NCBI GenBank assembly: GCA_018333995.1
Contig: JAGXSG010000007.1
Span: 62,001 to 126,000, forward strand
Reading direction: 5' to 3'
DNA: 64,000 nucleotides
Source: Clostridiales bacterium
GTDB taxonomy: Bacteria > Actinomycetota > Coriobacteriia > Anaerosomatales > SLCP01
Part shown: positions 37,959 to 47,205 of the stretch, one piece after another
Layout of the letters: each line of letters opens with the position of its first letter
Position numbering within the stretch: the first letter of the stretch is position 1
The notes under the pieces: model-generated
The model's database searches: none
Told to the model about the DNA's origin: nothing
The model's input: the letters and a program-made list of their open reading frames with translations, nothing else
Program-made: the position numbers and the translations under genes

Positions 37959-38213
37959 ATGAAAATTTCACGCGAACAAGTCGGGCACGCCGCCCGCTAC
38001 CTGCAAACATCGTCTGGCGCACGGGACACACAAGCGTCGCGCGAGATATCCCCCCAGCTACTTGAGCGTCTTCAAAAACACCTGGAGTCGCTACCTGATT
38101 ACCGCGAGGACCGGATCGAGTCGGCTCGAATGCTGATAGAGGGGCCGCTCCCGCCGCCTCAGGTGATTGCCGAGAGTATGCTCGGCCGGATCATCTCCGA
38201 CAGCATTCGTTAA
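37959..38213 (+). CDS. FlgM-like anti-sigma-28 factor
   Basis: An 84-residue protein. It starts MKISREQV, as FlgM proteins do, has a polar and probably disordered first half, and then the FlgM core: SPQLLERLQKHLESLPDYRE, DRIESARMLIEGP and QVIAESMLGRIISD; the place of the family's IAEKML motif is taken by IAESML. FlgM binds and holds the flagellar sigma factor until it is exported. No flagellar gene lies in the window; the next genes are a YggT-like protein and PilB, so it may regulate type IV pili or a distant flagellar regulon. There is no ribosome binding site; see the sigma-28-like box upstream. Confidence 0.65.
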   Translation: MKISREQVGHAARYLQTSSGARDTQASREISPQLLERLQKHLESLPDYREDRIESARMLIEGPLPPPQVIAESMLGRIISDSIR

Positions 38214-38306
38214 TCGGCGTACGCCCTTCGAGCGAGGTGGTCACACGTCCTCGCAACCCGCATAATCGGCGTAGACACACGTGACCCGTGAACGAGACGA
38301 GGGCCT

Positions 38307-38594
38307 GTGAGCGTTGATGGCGCCACCCGCACGATTCTAAACATCGCCGCCAACGTGGTTTTACTCCTCGCGATCGCACTTATCGCGCGAGTCGTGATCG
38401 CGTTCTTTGGAGTGCTTGCCGCGACCGACCTGGGAAGTGTGGTCGTGGAGCTGACGGAGTACGTGACCCCACCGCTGGGCGTCACCTCGCCGCGTACTCC
38501 GTACGGCGGCGTTTTCGACTCCGACGCGGCGATCACCGCCGTGGCGCTCCTGTTAATCGAGTGGATACTGAGTGTCGTCCGGTGGCGGGGGTGA
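38307..38594 (+). CDS. small membrane protein, YggT-like
   Basis: A 95-residue protein with two membrane helices (about residues 11-37 and 70-91). The loop between them, VELTEYVTPPLGVTSPRTPYGGVFDSDAAI, fits the YggT pattern of an LTEP-like start, a Pro-rich turn and a conserved FDxS before the second helix. Only one of the usual two repeats is present. YggT proteins have no firmly known role; some are linked to cell division or osmotic stress. The GTG start is preceded by GAGGG at nine bases. It lies between flgM and pilB, nine bases from the latter, so co-transcription is likely. The family call is tentative. Confidence 0.5.
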   Translation: MSVDGATRTILNIAANVVLLLAIALIARVVIAFFGVLAATDLGSVVVELTEYVTPPLGVTSPRTPYGGVFDSDAAITAVALLLIEWILSVVRWRG

Positions 38595-38602
38595 CGGCCT
38601 AG

Positions 38603-40282
38603 GTGACGTACACACGTGAGAGACTCGGCGAGATCCTCGTGAACTCGGGCCTCGTTTCGATGGAGGACATGAGCGCCGCGCTTGCCGAGCAGCTCAGACT
38701 TGGCGGGAAGCTTGGCCAGATCCTCGTCGACATGGGCGTGGCGAGCGAGGAACAGATCGCTGACACGCTCGCTCTTCAGAAAGGGTACGAGTACGTTGAC
38801 CTCACCACGTACCGGGTAGACCGCTCGGCCGCGAGCCTCCTGCCCGCACGTGTTGCGCTCATGCGGCACGTTGTCCCCATCGAGTTGCGCGACGGCGCGC
38901 TCGTGCTCGCGATGGCGGACCCCCTCGACATCGAGACCGCTGACGAGGTGGAGGTCCGGACAGGGTATCGCGTCGTTCCCGTCGTTGCGTCTCCATCCCA
39001 CATCCGCTACGCGATAGAGAAGTACATCTCGGCCGCAGACGCGTTCCAGGGCGTGGTGGACGCAGTCGAGGACGCCGAATCGGTGAGGGCCGAGGCGGAC
39101 ACGCAGGTCCTTGTTGGCGGGGAGGACGTTCCGATCGTCCGTCTCGTCAACCAGCTTATACGAGAGGCGGTACTCGAGCGGGCGAGCGACATACACATCG
39201 AGCCAGGGATAAGCGGTGTTCGAGTCCGCTACCGGGTCGACGGTGTGCTCCACGAGGTCATGTCGCTCCCGCTGGCGGCGCGTGCGGGGATTACAAGCCG
39301 GATCAAGATCATGGCCGAGATGGACATCGCGGAGCGTCGCCGGCCCCAAGACGGCAAGATCGCGCTCAGGATCGAAGAACGTCCGATCGACTTGCGTGTC
39401 GCAGGCGTTCCAACGCCCTTTGGTGAGAGTCTCGTCATACGCATACTCAACGCCGAGTTCTCGTTTCACTCCCTGACCGACCTCGGAATGAACACCACCC
39501 ACCTCGAAACACTCTCTGACCTCCTCACCCGTCCGTACGGTGCCCTCCTTGTCTCTGGTCCCACCGGTTCGGGCAAGTCCACGACGATGTACGCCGCGCT
39601 CCAGAAGCTCAACGACCCGTCGCGCAAGATCATCACGATCGAAGAACCGGTCGAGTACCAGATGACTGGCGTCACACAGATTGGCGTCAACACCAAGATC
39701 GGACTGACCTTCGCGAGCGGTCTTAGGACGGTGCTGCGCTCCGATCCCGACATCGTGATGGTCGGTGAGATCAGGGATCCAGAGACAGCTGAGATCGCCA
39801 TCCGGGCGGCGCTTACCGGGCACCTCGTCCTCTCGTCGATCCACACCAACGATGCGCCCTCGGCGCTGACGCGCCTTGTCGACATGGGCGTGCCCACTTA
39901 CATCACCGGCTCGTCCCTTCTCGGCGTGATCGCTCAGCGACTCGCGCGTAAGCTTTGCGAGGCGTGCAAGCGCCCGGTGAAGCTCGATGCGGCGGAGATC
40001 GCGGCCGCCGGCTTTGACAAGCGGGAGGCCGCTGACCTCACTGTGTACGAACCGGTGGGCTGCGCACAGTGCGGGGACTCCGGATACCGCGGGCGAATGG
40101 GACTCTTCGAGGTCATGCACATCGATGAGAGCCTGACCCGGCTCTTCATGACGAATGCTCCCGCTGACCAGCTTCGGACTCTTGCGATAAAGAGGGGGAT
40201 GGTCACGTTGCGCAGGGACGCGCTCGACAAGGTTGCGGCCGGGCACACGAGTCTTGCTGAGGTAGCAAGGGTTGTGATGTGA
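38603..40282 (+). CDS. pilB: type IV pilus/type II secretion assembly ATPase (PilB/GspE)
   Basis: A 559-residue cytoplasmic hexameric ATPase that drives pilus extension or secretion. The N-terminal domain (about 1-150, MshEN type) has LGEILVNSGLVSMEDM and GGKLGQILVDMGVASEEQI repeats, which in some homologues bind c-di-GMP. The core has RASDIHIEP (Asp box region), Walker A VSGPTGSGKSTTMYA, the Asp box TIEEPVEYQM, Walker B DPDIVMVGEIRDPETAE and the His box TGHLVLSSIHTNDA. Near the end, CEACK and CAQCGDSGYRGR form the four-cysteine zinc site of GspE/PilB. No pilT, pilC or pilin gene follows in the window. The stop overlaps deoB (GTGA). Confidence 0.92.
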   Translation: MTYTRERLGEILVNSGLVSMEDMSAALAEQLRLGGKLGQILVDMGVASEEQIADTLALQKGYEYVDLTTYRVDRSAASLLPARVALMRHVVPIELRDGALVLAMADPLDIETADEVEVRTGYRVVPVVASPSHIRYAIEKYISAADAFQGVVDAVEDAESVRAEADTQVLVGGEDVPIVRLVNQLIREAVLERASDIHIEPGISGVRVRYRVDGVLHEVMSLPLAARAGITSRIKIMAEMDIAERRRPQDGKIALRIEERPIDLRVAGVPTPFGESLVIRILNAEFSFHSLTDLGMNTTHLETLSDLLTRPYGALLVSGPTGSGKSTTMYAALQKLNDPSRKIITIEEPVEYQMTGVTQIGVNTKIGLTFASGLRTVLRSDPDIVMVGEIRDPETAEIAIRAALTGHLVLSSIHTNDAPSALTRLVDMGVPTYITGSSLLGVIAQRLARKLCEACKRPVKLDAAEIAAAGFDKREAADLTVYEPVGCAQCGDSGYRGRMGLFEVMHIDESLTRLFMTNAPADQLRTLAIKRGMVTLRRDALDKVAAGHTSLAEVARVVM

Positions 40283-41499
40283 CAGTGCGAAGAGACCCGC
40301 GCGCGGTCGTGCTCGTGCTCGACAGCGTGGGCGTCGGCGCGTTGCCCGACGCTCACCTCTACGGAGATGAAGGCGCGAACACGCTTGCGAACACCGCTCG
40401 CGCGGCAGGCGGGCTCAACATGCCTAACCTCGGCGCGATGGGGCTTGGCAACGTGACAGAGATTCTTGGCGTGCCGCGGCGTTCAAGGGCACTCGCGTCG
40501 TGGGGACGCAACGCTGAGGCGAGTGCGGGCAAAGACACCACCACGGGTCATTGGGAGATGATGGGACTCCACCTCACGCAGCCGTTTCCCACGTACCCGC
40601 AAGGTTTTCCAGTCGCGGTGATGGACGCCTTCACACGTGAGACCGGGGAAGGGTGGCTCGGCAACACTCCGGCCAGCGGGACGGCGATCATACAAGAGCT
40701 TGGCGATGAACACGTGAGGACAGGCAAGCCGATCGTCTACACATCGGCCGACTCAGTCTTCCAGATTGCCGCGCACGAGGATGTGATCAGCGTCGAGCGG
40801 CTCTACGAGATGTGTTCTATCGCTCGAGAAGCGGTGTGCGTGGGTGAACACGCGGTTGGACGCGTCATCGCACGACCCTTCATCGGGCCTGATCCGGCAG
40901 GCGCCTATGTGCGGACTCACCGCCGCCGGGACTTCGCGGTGGCGCCCTTCGAGCCCACCGTCCTCGATCGCCTCGCTGATAGAGGAATCGTGTCGTACGG
41001 GATCGGCAAGATAGGGGAGATCTTCGCGTGGCAGGGGATATGCGAAAGCCCTCATTCTGAGGACAACATGCACGGATTCGACAACCTCATCGAGCGCGTC
41101 GCGTCTCTCACCCCGGGTTTTGTCTTTGCCAACCTTGTTGACTTCGACATGATCTGGGGACACCGCAACGACGCCGAGGGCTACGCTCGCGGCCTCGAAG
41201 CGGTCGATGCAAGGATCCCCGAGCTCCTTGACGCGATGATCGACGGCGACCTGCTCATAATCACCGCCGATCACGGGTGTGACCCGACCATGCCGTCAAC
41301 CGACCACAGCCGGGAGTACACTCCAGTTATCGCCAAGGTCAAGGGTGTCGATTCCGGTGTCGACCTAGGGGTGAGGTCGACGTTTTCCGACGTCGGTGAG
41401 ACAGTGCTCGACTTTTACGGTCTTGCGGGCGCGTGCGGGCGCGGGAGATCGTTTCTCGCCGACGTGCTGCACGCGCCCGACACGAAAGGAGCATCGTGA
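40279..41499 (+). CDS. deoB: phosphopentomutase
   Basis: Interconverts ribose- or deoxyribose-1-phosphate and the 5-phosphate in nucleoside catabolism. The 406-residue enzyme belongs to the alkaline phosphatase superfamily: VLVLDSVGVGALPDA holds the first metal-binding Asp, GKDTTTGHWEMMG the catalytic Thr, and ITADHGCDPTMPSTDHSREYTPV the second set of metal ligands. The length is normal (390-410). It overlaps pilB and the next gene, deoA, by four bases each, so three genes of unrelated function are translationally linked. deoB-deoA is a common pair. Confidence 0.95.
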   Translation: MTVRRDPRAVVLVLDSVGVGALPDAHLYGDEGANTLANTARAAGGLNMPNLGAMGLGNVTEILGVPRRSRALASWGRNAEASAGKDTTTGHWEMMGLHLTQPFPTYPQGFPVAVMDAFTRETGEGWLGNTPASGTAIIQELGDEHVRTGKPIVYTSADSVFQIAAHEDVISVERLYEMCSIAREAVCVGEHAVGRVIARPFIGPDPAGAYVRTHRRRDFAVAPFEPTVLDRLADRGIVSYGIGKIGEIFAWQGICESPHSEDNMHGFDNLIERVASLTPGFVFANLVDFDMIWGHRNDAEGYARGLEAVDARIPELLDAMIDGDLLIITADHGCDPTMPSTDHSREYTPVIAKVKGVDSGVDLGVRSTFSDVGETVLDFYGLAGACGRGRSFLADVLHAPDTKGAS

Positions 41500-42794
41500 C
41501 GTTCGAGCAGCTCATCGCATCAAAGCGTGACGGCGCGGAACACACTCCCGAGCAGATTGAGCGGATCGTCTCGGCGTTTGCGACAGGCCAGATGCCCGAC
41601 TACCAGATGAGCGCGTGGCTAATGGCCGCGCTCTTGAACGGGCTTACCGCCGATGAGACCGTAGCGCTGACCGGTGCGATGGTGCGCTCGGGGCGCGTGG
41701 TCGACCTTTCGGAGATTCACGGTGTGAAGGTCGACAAGCACTCGACGGGGGGTGTGGCCGATACGACAACCCTGGTGGTCGCCCCGCTCGTCGCTGCTCT
41801 CGGCGTTCCTGTCGCCAAGATGAGCGGGCGCGGACTTGGGCACACGGGAGGTACCCTCGACAAACTCGAGGCGATACCCGGGATGCGTGTCGAACTTGAC
41901 GCCGAGGAGTTCATCGAGCAGGTGCGTGAGGTTGGAATAGCCGTCATTGCTCAATCGCCCGACATCGACCCGGCCGACAAGAAGATGTACGCCCTCCGGG
42001 ATGTCACCGCGACAGTGCCGTCCATCCCGCTTATCGTGGGCTCGATCATCTCTAAGAAGATAGCGGGTGGGGCCGATGCGATCCTTCTCGACGTGAAGGT
42101 CGGGTCGGGCGCCTTCATGAAGACGATCAAAGACGCCGAGGCGCTCGCGGATGCGCTCGTGCGCACAGGAGAGGCACTTGGCAAGCAGGTACACTCGGTG
42201 ATGACCGGGATGGATCAGCCGCTTGGCACGGCGGTGGGTAACGCGCTTGAAGTCGCTGAAGCGATAAGGACGCTCAAAGGTGAGGGACCGCCGGACCTGA
42301 CCGAGGTATGCCTTGCGTTGACGGGCAAGATGGCCCTGCTCGGCGGTGTGGCAGCCGATGAGCGCGAGGGACGCGCCATGGCCGAGCGCGCACTGCGATC
42401 CGGTGAAGGCGTTCGAGTGATGACGCGCTGGATTGCGGCTCAGGGCGGTGATCCCTACATCGTTGAGAACCCGGAACGCCTGCCTCGCGCATGGGTGACG
42501 CACGAGGTCCGCGCGACACGCGCCGGATACGTGACAGCCACAAACGCCGAGGCGATCGGTCGTGCGGCGATGCTCGCGGGCGCAGGCCGGGCGACCCCCA
42601 CGGACGTGATCGACCCGGCTGCGGGGCTCGTGCTTGAGCCACGCATCGGAGATGCGGTCGAGCGCGGCGAGCGTATCGCGACCGTACACGCCGCGACGGA
42701 CGCTCGGTGCGCTGAGGCTGAAGCGATGCTGCTCTCGGCGATCACCATCAGCGATGTGAGGACCGAGCCGCCACCGCTCTTTCTTAAGGGGTAG
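41496..42794 (+). CDS. deoA: thymidine/pyrimidine-nucleoside phosphorylase
   Basis: Splits pyrimidine nucleosides with phosphate to base and (deoxy)ribose-1-phosphate, which deoB then isomerises. The 432-residue protein has the helical alpha domain (residues 1-75), the phosphate-binding Gly-rich loop KVDKHSTGGVADTTTLV, KMSGRGLGHTGGTLDKLEAI, KMYALRDVTATVPSIPLI and the Lys/Asp-rich SKKIAGGADAILLDVKVG. The length suits Gram-positive pyrimidine-nucleoside phosphorylase (433) or DeoA (440); the two are hard to tell apart by eye. GTG 41496 overlaps the deoB stop. Confidence 0.92.
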   Translation: MTFEQLIASKRDGAEHTPEQIERIVSAFATGQMPDYQMSAWLMAALLNGLTADETVALTGAMVRSGRVVDLSEIHGVKVDKHSTGGVADTTTLVVAPLVAALGVPVAKMSGRGLGHTGGTLDKLEAIPGMRVELDAEEFIEQVREVGIAVIAQSPDIDPADKKMYALRDVTATVPSIPLIVGSIISKKIAGGADAILLDVKVGSGAFMKTIKDAEALADALVRTGEALGKQVHSVMTGMDQPLGTAVGNALEVAEAIRTLKGEGPPDLTEVCLALTGKMALLGGVAADEREGRAMAERALRSGEGVRVMTRWIAAQGGDPYIVENPERLPRAWVTHEVRATRAGYVTATNAEAIGRAAMLAGAGRATPTDVIDPAAGLVLEPRIGDAVERGERIATVHAATDARCAEAEAMLLSAITISDVRTEPPPLFLKG

Positions 42795-42804
42795 GAGCCG
42801 TACC

Positions 42805-45444
42805 GTGCAACTCGTGGTGGGACACGCAAACCCGGATTTCGACGCATACGCCGCGACGGTCGCGGCCGCGAAGCTCTTCCCGGGGTCTCGCGGCGTGTTT
42901 CTCGGCACCCAAAACGCCAACGTGCGTGCGTTTCACAACTTGCACGAGGACTTTCTCGACTTCGTCGATTTGCGCGGACTTGATCTCGGGGCGGTCGAGC
43001 GTCTCATCGTCGTCGACACGCGCGATCCCGCGCGGATTGGTGAGCTGGGGAAGGTAGCGCTCAGGCCAGGGGTAGATGTCATCGTCTACGACCATCATCC
43101 GCCCGCTGAAGGCGATCTTGAAGGGGTGGACGATCGCAGTCTTGAAGTTGGCGCCACGACTTCGATACTCGTGCACGAGATCCACCGGCAGGCCATAGCG
43201 CTTGCCCCACTGGAAGCTTCCTTACTGCTTCTCGGCATCCACGAGGACACCGGATCGCTCACCTACCCCAATGCCACGGCCTACGACGCGGAGGCCGTCG
43301 CCTATCTGATGGCCGCTGGCGCCGACATGGAGGTGCTCAACCAGTTCCTCATGCGCACCCTCGACCCGCAGCAAAGCGCGCTGCTCGACCAGCTCACCGC
43401 TTCACTTCAGGTGTGGGATGTGAACGGTCAACGGATTGCGGTAGGCACCGCCCACGCCGAGGAGTACGTGGACTCGGCGAGCGTGCTCACTCACTACATC
43501 GTCGAAGACATGGGACACCGGGTGGCGATCGCGATAGTGGGTATGGCCGAGCGCGTGCAGGTGGTGGCGCGCAGCAGGGTCCACGGGGTCGATGTTGGCG
43601 AGGTGATGGCTCGGATCGGCGGCGGCGGACATCCGCAGGCGGCCTCCGCGGCTATGCGCGACGTGCCGGTCGCCGAAGCGATTGAGCGGATCCGTGAGGC
43701 GCTGCACGCTTGCGTCAGACCTCCGCTGCGAGCCAAGGACATCGCTTCAAGCCCGGTAAGGTTCGTGCCTCCTGGCGCAACCATGGCCGAGGCGTTCGAG
43801 ATCATGTCGCGGTGGGGACACGGCGGGTTGCCCGTGCTTGAGGATGCGACGATCGTTGGCATCGTCACTCGGAAGGACGTCGACAAGGCAGCGCGCCACA
43901 ACCTCTCACACGCGCCTGTGCGCGGTTTCATGGCACGGGACATCGTGACAATCCATCCCGACGCTGATCTTGTCTCCATCGAGCGGCTCCTTGCGACCAA
44001 GGGCATCGGACGTCTGCCGGTTGTCGCTGACGGCGACATCATCGGTATCGTCACCCGCAAAGACCTTTTGCGCGCTGAGCATGGGGAGGAGTATCTCGAC
44101 CGCCGGGTTCCGCAGGCTCGCGCCCGCTCGACGCAGCGCTTCCTGTCCTCAATCGAATCGTTGTTGCCCGAAGAGGCGACCGGTTCGCTGCGTGTCCTCG
44201 GCCGTCTGGGAGACGAGCGAGGTGTTCGCGTACACGCTGTAGGTGGGTTCGTCAGAGACATGTTGCTCGGCCGCCAAAACCTCGACATCGACGTAGTCGT
44301 CGAAGGCGATGGCGTCACCTTCGCGCAGGAGGCCGCGGCGCGTCTCGGTGCGCGGGTGAAAATACACCGGCGCTTCGGTACTGCGGTTGTCGTGGTGTCC
44401 AAGCGCCTGTACGTGGATGTGACGAGCGCTCGCACCGAGTACTACACGCGTCCCGGTGCGCTGCCAACGGTAGAGCGGTCCTCGCTCAGGCAAGACCTGT
44501 TCCGGCGCGACTTCACGGTAAACGCGATCGCGGCGTGCGTGAACGCCGAGTGTTTCGGGGCCATCGCCGACCCGTTTGGCGGTTTGCGCGATCTGGAGCG
44601 CAAAACGCTGCGCGTATTACACTCGCTTTCCTTTGTCGAAGACCCCACACGCGTGCTGCGCGCGGCCCGCTTTGAGGAGCGCTTCGGATTCAAGATGGAC
44701 GGAGCGACCGAGGAGCTCGCCCGTCGTACGGTTGAGATGGGCGTGATCGATGAAGTCTCGGGCGCGCGGATCCGCGAGGAGATGCTTGACATCATCGATG
44801 AGGACTCTCCAGCAACCGTGTTCGTGCGCCTCGATGATCTCGGGGTACTCGGCGTGTTTGTGCCTGACGGGACCGAGAGTCACCGGGTGATCGACGGGTT
44901 GTACGCCACTGAGCGCGCGTATCGCGCGGTCGCTGACGCCTTCAGCAAGACGCCCCGCCGCCGTGTCGCGCTCGTCGCCTCGCTCGTCGCTGGCTGCGGA
45001 CGTCAGAACGCAGAGCGATGGCTCAAGTACATGAGGTTCGGCCGAGAGTACGGCCTTCCCGCGCTTGAGCTTGCCGAGAGGGCCGACTTTCTTGGAAGGC
45101 GGCTCAAAGATCGCCGCAAGATGCGTGACTCGCGACTCTACCGATTGCTCGAACCGGTCCCTGACGAAGCGCTCGTGTACCTGTGGGGCGTGGGAGGCAC
45201 GCTGGCACGGGAGCGTATCGAGCGGTTTGTTCGCGTTTTGGCGCGGCTCAAGCCTGGCGTGAGTGGCGCGGATCTCATAGAGATGGGACTGCCGCCATCG
45301 GCGGTGTTCTCGGGTATACTCGCGCAAGCGCTCAACGCCCGGCTCGACGGAATCGTCGTTGGCAGGGACGACGAGCTTGCCCATCTGCGACGCCTTGTGT
45401 CCCGCGCGACCGAGAGACATGGTGTCCCGATCGCCGAGAAGTAG
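42805..45444 (+). CDS. DHH-DHHA1-CBS-tRNA nucleotidyltransferase fusion
   Basis: An 879-residue multidomain protein. Residues 1-150 are a DHH phosphoesterase (VGHANPDFDAYAAT and VYDHHPP), about 180-300 the DHHA1 substrate domain with GGGGHPQAAS, and about 305-425 two CBS domains (LPVLEDATIVGIVTRKD, LPVVADGDIIGIVTRKD) that usually sense adenine nucleotides. From about 460 comes a class II nucleotidyltransferase head (VHAVGGFVRDMLLGR, then LDIDVVVEGDG with the catalytic Asp pair), RRDFTVNAIA and the RNA-binding helical part. Similar fusions in some deep bacteria are A-adding or CCA-adding enzymes with an oligoribonuclease-like partner. It may both build and trim tRNA or mRNA 3' ends. It could be the only CCA enzyme, as the window shows no other. 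Confidence 0.88.
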   Translation: MQLVVGHANPDFDAYAATVAAAKLFPGSRGVFLGTQNANVRAFHNLHEDFLDFVDLRGLDLGAVERLIVVDTRDPARIGELGKVALRPGVDVIVYDHHPPAEGDLEGVDDRSLEVGATTSILVHEIHRQAIALAPLEASLLLLGIHEDTGSLTYPNATAYDAEAVAYLMAAGADMEVLNQFLMRTLDPQQSALLDQLTASLQVWDVNGQRIAVGTAHAEEYVDSASVLTHYIVEDMGHRVAIAIVGMAERVQVVARSRVHGVDVGEVMARIGGGGHPQAASAAMRDVPVAEAIERIREALHACVRPPLRAKDIASSPVRFVPPGATMAEAFEIMSRWGHGGLPVLEDATIVGIVTRKDVDKAARHNLSHAPVRGFMARDIVTIHPDADLVSIERLLATKGIGRLPVVADGDIIGIVTRKDLLRAEHGEEYLDRRVPQARARSTQRFLSSIESLLPEEATGSLRVLGRLGDERGVRVHAVGGFVRDMLLGRQNLDIDVVVEGDGVTFAQEAAARLGARVKIHRRFGTAVVVVSKRLYVDVTSARTEYYTRPGALPTVERSSLRQDLFRRDFTVNAIAACVNAECFGAIADPFGGLRDLERKTLRVLHSLSFVEDPTRVLRAARFEERFGFKMDGATEELARRTVEMGVIDEVSGARIREEMLDIIDEDSPATVFVRLDDLGVLGVFVPDGTESHRVIDGLYATERAYRAVADAFSKTPRRRVALVASLVAGCGRQNAERWLKYMRFGREYGLPALELAERADFLGRRLKDRRKMRDSRLYRLLEPVPDEALVYLWGVGGTLARERIERFVRVLARLKPGVSGADLIEMGLPPSAVFSGILAQALNARLDGIVVGRDDELAHLRRLVSRATERHGVPIAEK

Positions 45445-45455
45445 GAGCCCTGTCA

Positions 45456-46088
45456 GTGGACCTTACCCAGATTGCCATTCGGTTTGCCGTGCTCGTGCCC
45501 GCCATCGTCATCCATGAGGTCGCTCACGGGTGGATGGCGTACCTGCTTGGCGATTCGACCGCCAAGGACAAGGGACGTTTGAGCCTCAATCCCGTGCGTC
45601 ACATCGACCCGTGGGGAACCCTGCTCCTTCCCCTAATCATGGTCGCTATCTTTGGGTTTGCGTTTGGATACGCCAAGCCGGTTCCCATCAACCCGAATCG
45701 GTTCAAGAACTACCGTCAAGGCTTGTTCCTGACTGGAATCGCCGGACCGGCATCGAACCTGATCATGGCCGCGATCGCGGGGATGCTCTTTCGCATGTCC
45801 GACGCCGGGATCGTGAGCTACGTCTTGCTCATGTTCGCGTTCATGAATCTCGCTCTCATGTTCTTCAACCTCATCCCGCTTCCGCCGCTCGACGGGTCGC
45901 GGGTGTTGCCTCTCTTTCTTTCGGATCGGGGAATGGACATCTACGACCAGGTCGAGCGCTACGGGTTCGTCATCCTCATAGCCGGCCTCTGGCTTCTTCC
46001 GGAGTTTCTCGGGTTCGATCCTCTCGGCTGGTATATGGGAGTAACCACCGTGCCGCTAACCGAGCTGTTCACGGGACTTAGTTTCTGA
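45456..46088 (+). CDS. site-2 protease family zinc metalloprotease (M50, YwhC-like)
   Basis: A 210-residue membrane protein with about six helices. The zinc site is HEVAHGW in the first helix and the third ligand lies in NLIPLPPLDGSRVL, the family's NPDG-like motif. It is the short, PDZ-free form found near scpAB and trpS in many Gram-positives; its substrate is unknown. GTG 45456 follows AGGAG by eight bases; the open frame back to 45183 is the fusion gene in another frame. It probably shares an operon with the DHH-CBS gene 11 bases upstream. Confidence 0.87.
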   Translation: MDLTQIAIRFAVLVPAIVIHEVAHGWMAYLLGDSTAKDKGRLSLNPVRHIDPWGTLLLPLIMVAIFGFAFGYAKPVPINPNRFKNYRQGLFLTGIAGPASNLIMAAIAGMLFRMSDAGIVSYVLLMFAFMNLALMFFNLIPLPPLDGSRVLPLFLSDRGMDIYDQVERYGFVILIAGLWLLPEFLGFDPLGWYMGVTTVPLTELFTGLSF

Positions 46089-46126
46089 AAGCGGCTCGTA
46101 GCCGCCTCGCGCCGCGTCAACTGCGC

Positions 46127-46132
46127 TACAAT
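46127..46132 (+). promoter_or_regulatory. probable -10 box upstream of trpS
   Basis: TACAAT, 62 bases before ATG 46195. No good -35 is seen at 16-18 bases. The leader between them is GC-rich and shows no Trp codon run or T-box pattern. Confidence 0.35.
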
Positions 46133-46194
46133 CCCAACGACGTGAGAGCGCGCCGTCACACGGTGCGGCCGCAAGCGAGAAGCGAGACGAACCG

Positions 46195-47196
46195 ATGACC
46201 AAGAAGCGCGTACTGACCGGGTACAGGCCGACGGGCAAACTCCACCTCGGCCACTGGTTTGGCAACCTGCAAAACATGCTCACGCTCCAAGACGACTACG
46301 ACGCGTTTTACTTCATCGCCGATTGGCACGCCCTGACGAGCGATTGGGCGGATACGACGCGTGTTCGCCGGTTCACTGAGGAGATGGTGCTCGATTGGTG
46401 CGCGGCCGGACTCGATCCGCAGCGCTGTACGATCTACCGTCAGTCCGACGTTCCCGAGGTAGCTGAGCTTACGCTTTACTTCTCGATGGTGACCCCCATG
46501 CCGTGGCTCGAGCGCGTTCCAAGCTATAAGGAACAGCGCGAGCAGGTTACCGACAAGGATCTCGGCAACTTGGGCTTTTTCATGTATCCGCTCCTTCAAG
46601 CGGCAGACATCACGATCGTGCTTGCTGATGTCGTGCCGGTTGGTGAAGACCAGCTACCGCATCTCGAGCTTACGCGCGAGGTGGTTCGGCGTTTCAACAA
46701 CACCTACGGCGCCTACCTGGTCGAGCCTCAGGCGCTCATCGCCAAAGAAGGCGCGCGCGTTCCCGGTACCGACGGCAGGAAGATGAGCAAGTCATACGGC
46801 AACGCCATCTTCCTTTCTGACTCGGCAGAAGAGATCGAAAGCAAGGTGCGCGGGATGATCACCGATCCAGCGCGCAAGCTAAAAACCGATCCGGGCGATC
46901 CGGACATCTGTCCGCTCCATCAGATCCACAAGCTCGTCTCGAGCGATCCGGCGGACATTGCCGAGTGGGACGCGTGCTGCCGTGCCGCGGAGTGCGGTTG
47001 CGTCGCACACAAGAAGAAGATGGCCGCCGATCTCATCGAGTATCTCGGCGAATTCAGGGCACGCCGCGCTGAGCTCGCGGCACGGCCCGGATTCGCGTGG
47101 GAAGTGCTTGAGGCAGGCGCCGCGAAGGCGCGTCCCGTGACACGCGAGGTTGTCGAGGCGTGCCGCCGTCTTGTTCGCATCGACGACGGCGCATAG
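46195..47196 (+). CDS. trpS: tryptophanyl-tRNA synthetase
   Basis: A 333-residue class I synthetase that charges tRNA-Trp. The HIGH-type motif is GYRPTGKLHLGHWFGNL, the KMSKS motif is GRKMSKSYGNAI, and GEDQLPHLELTREV matches the Trp-pocket region. The length is that of bacterial TrpS. ATG 46195 is preceded by GAGACGA. The segment CCRAAECGCVAHKKKMA carries three cysteines in the C-terminal helical part, as in some TrpS that may bind a metal. It precedes scpA by nine bases after the stop. Confidence 0.95.
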   Translation: MTKKRVLTGYRPTGKLHLGHWFGNLQNMLTLQDDYDAFYFIADWHALTSDWADTTRVRRFTEEMVLDWCAAGLDPQRCTIYRQSDVPEVAELTLYFSMVTPMPWLERVPSYKEQREQVTDKDLGNLGFFMYPLLQAADITIVLADVVPVGEDQLPHLELTREVVRRFNNTYGAYLVEPQALIAKEGARVPGTDGRKMSKSYGNAIFLSDSAEEIESKVRGMITDPARKLKTDPGDPDICPLHQIHKLVSSDPADIAEWDACCRAAECGCVAHKKKMAADLIEYLGEFRARRAELAARPGFAWEVLEAGAAKARPVTREVVEACRRLVRIDDGA

Positions 47197-47205
47197 GGTT
47201 TTCTC

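Noticed and set aside
38210-40246. A 678-codon minus-strand frame opposite pilB.
   Set aside because: It mirrors the third-position GC bias of pilB; the product is rich in His, Arg and Val and has no fold. The same explains the long minus-strand frames opposite 8683-9990, 41619-42920 and 57806-58972.
45183-45455. A longer N-terminus for the site-2 protease homologue.
   Set aside because: The upstream open frame is the end of the DHH-CBS fusion read in another frame; AGGAG before GTG 45456 fixes the start.
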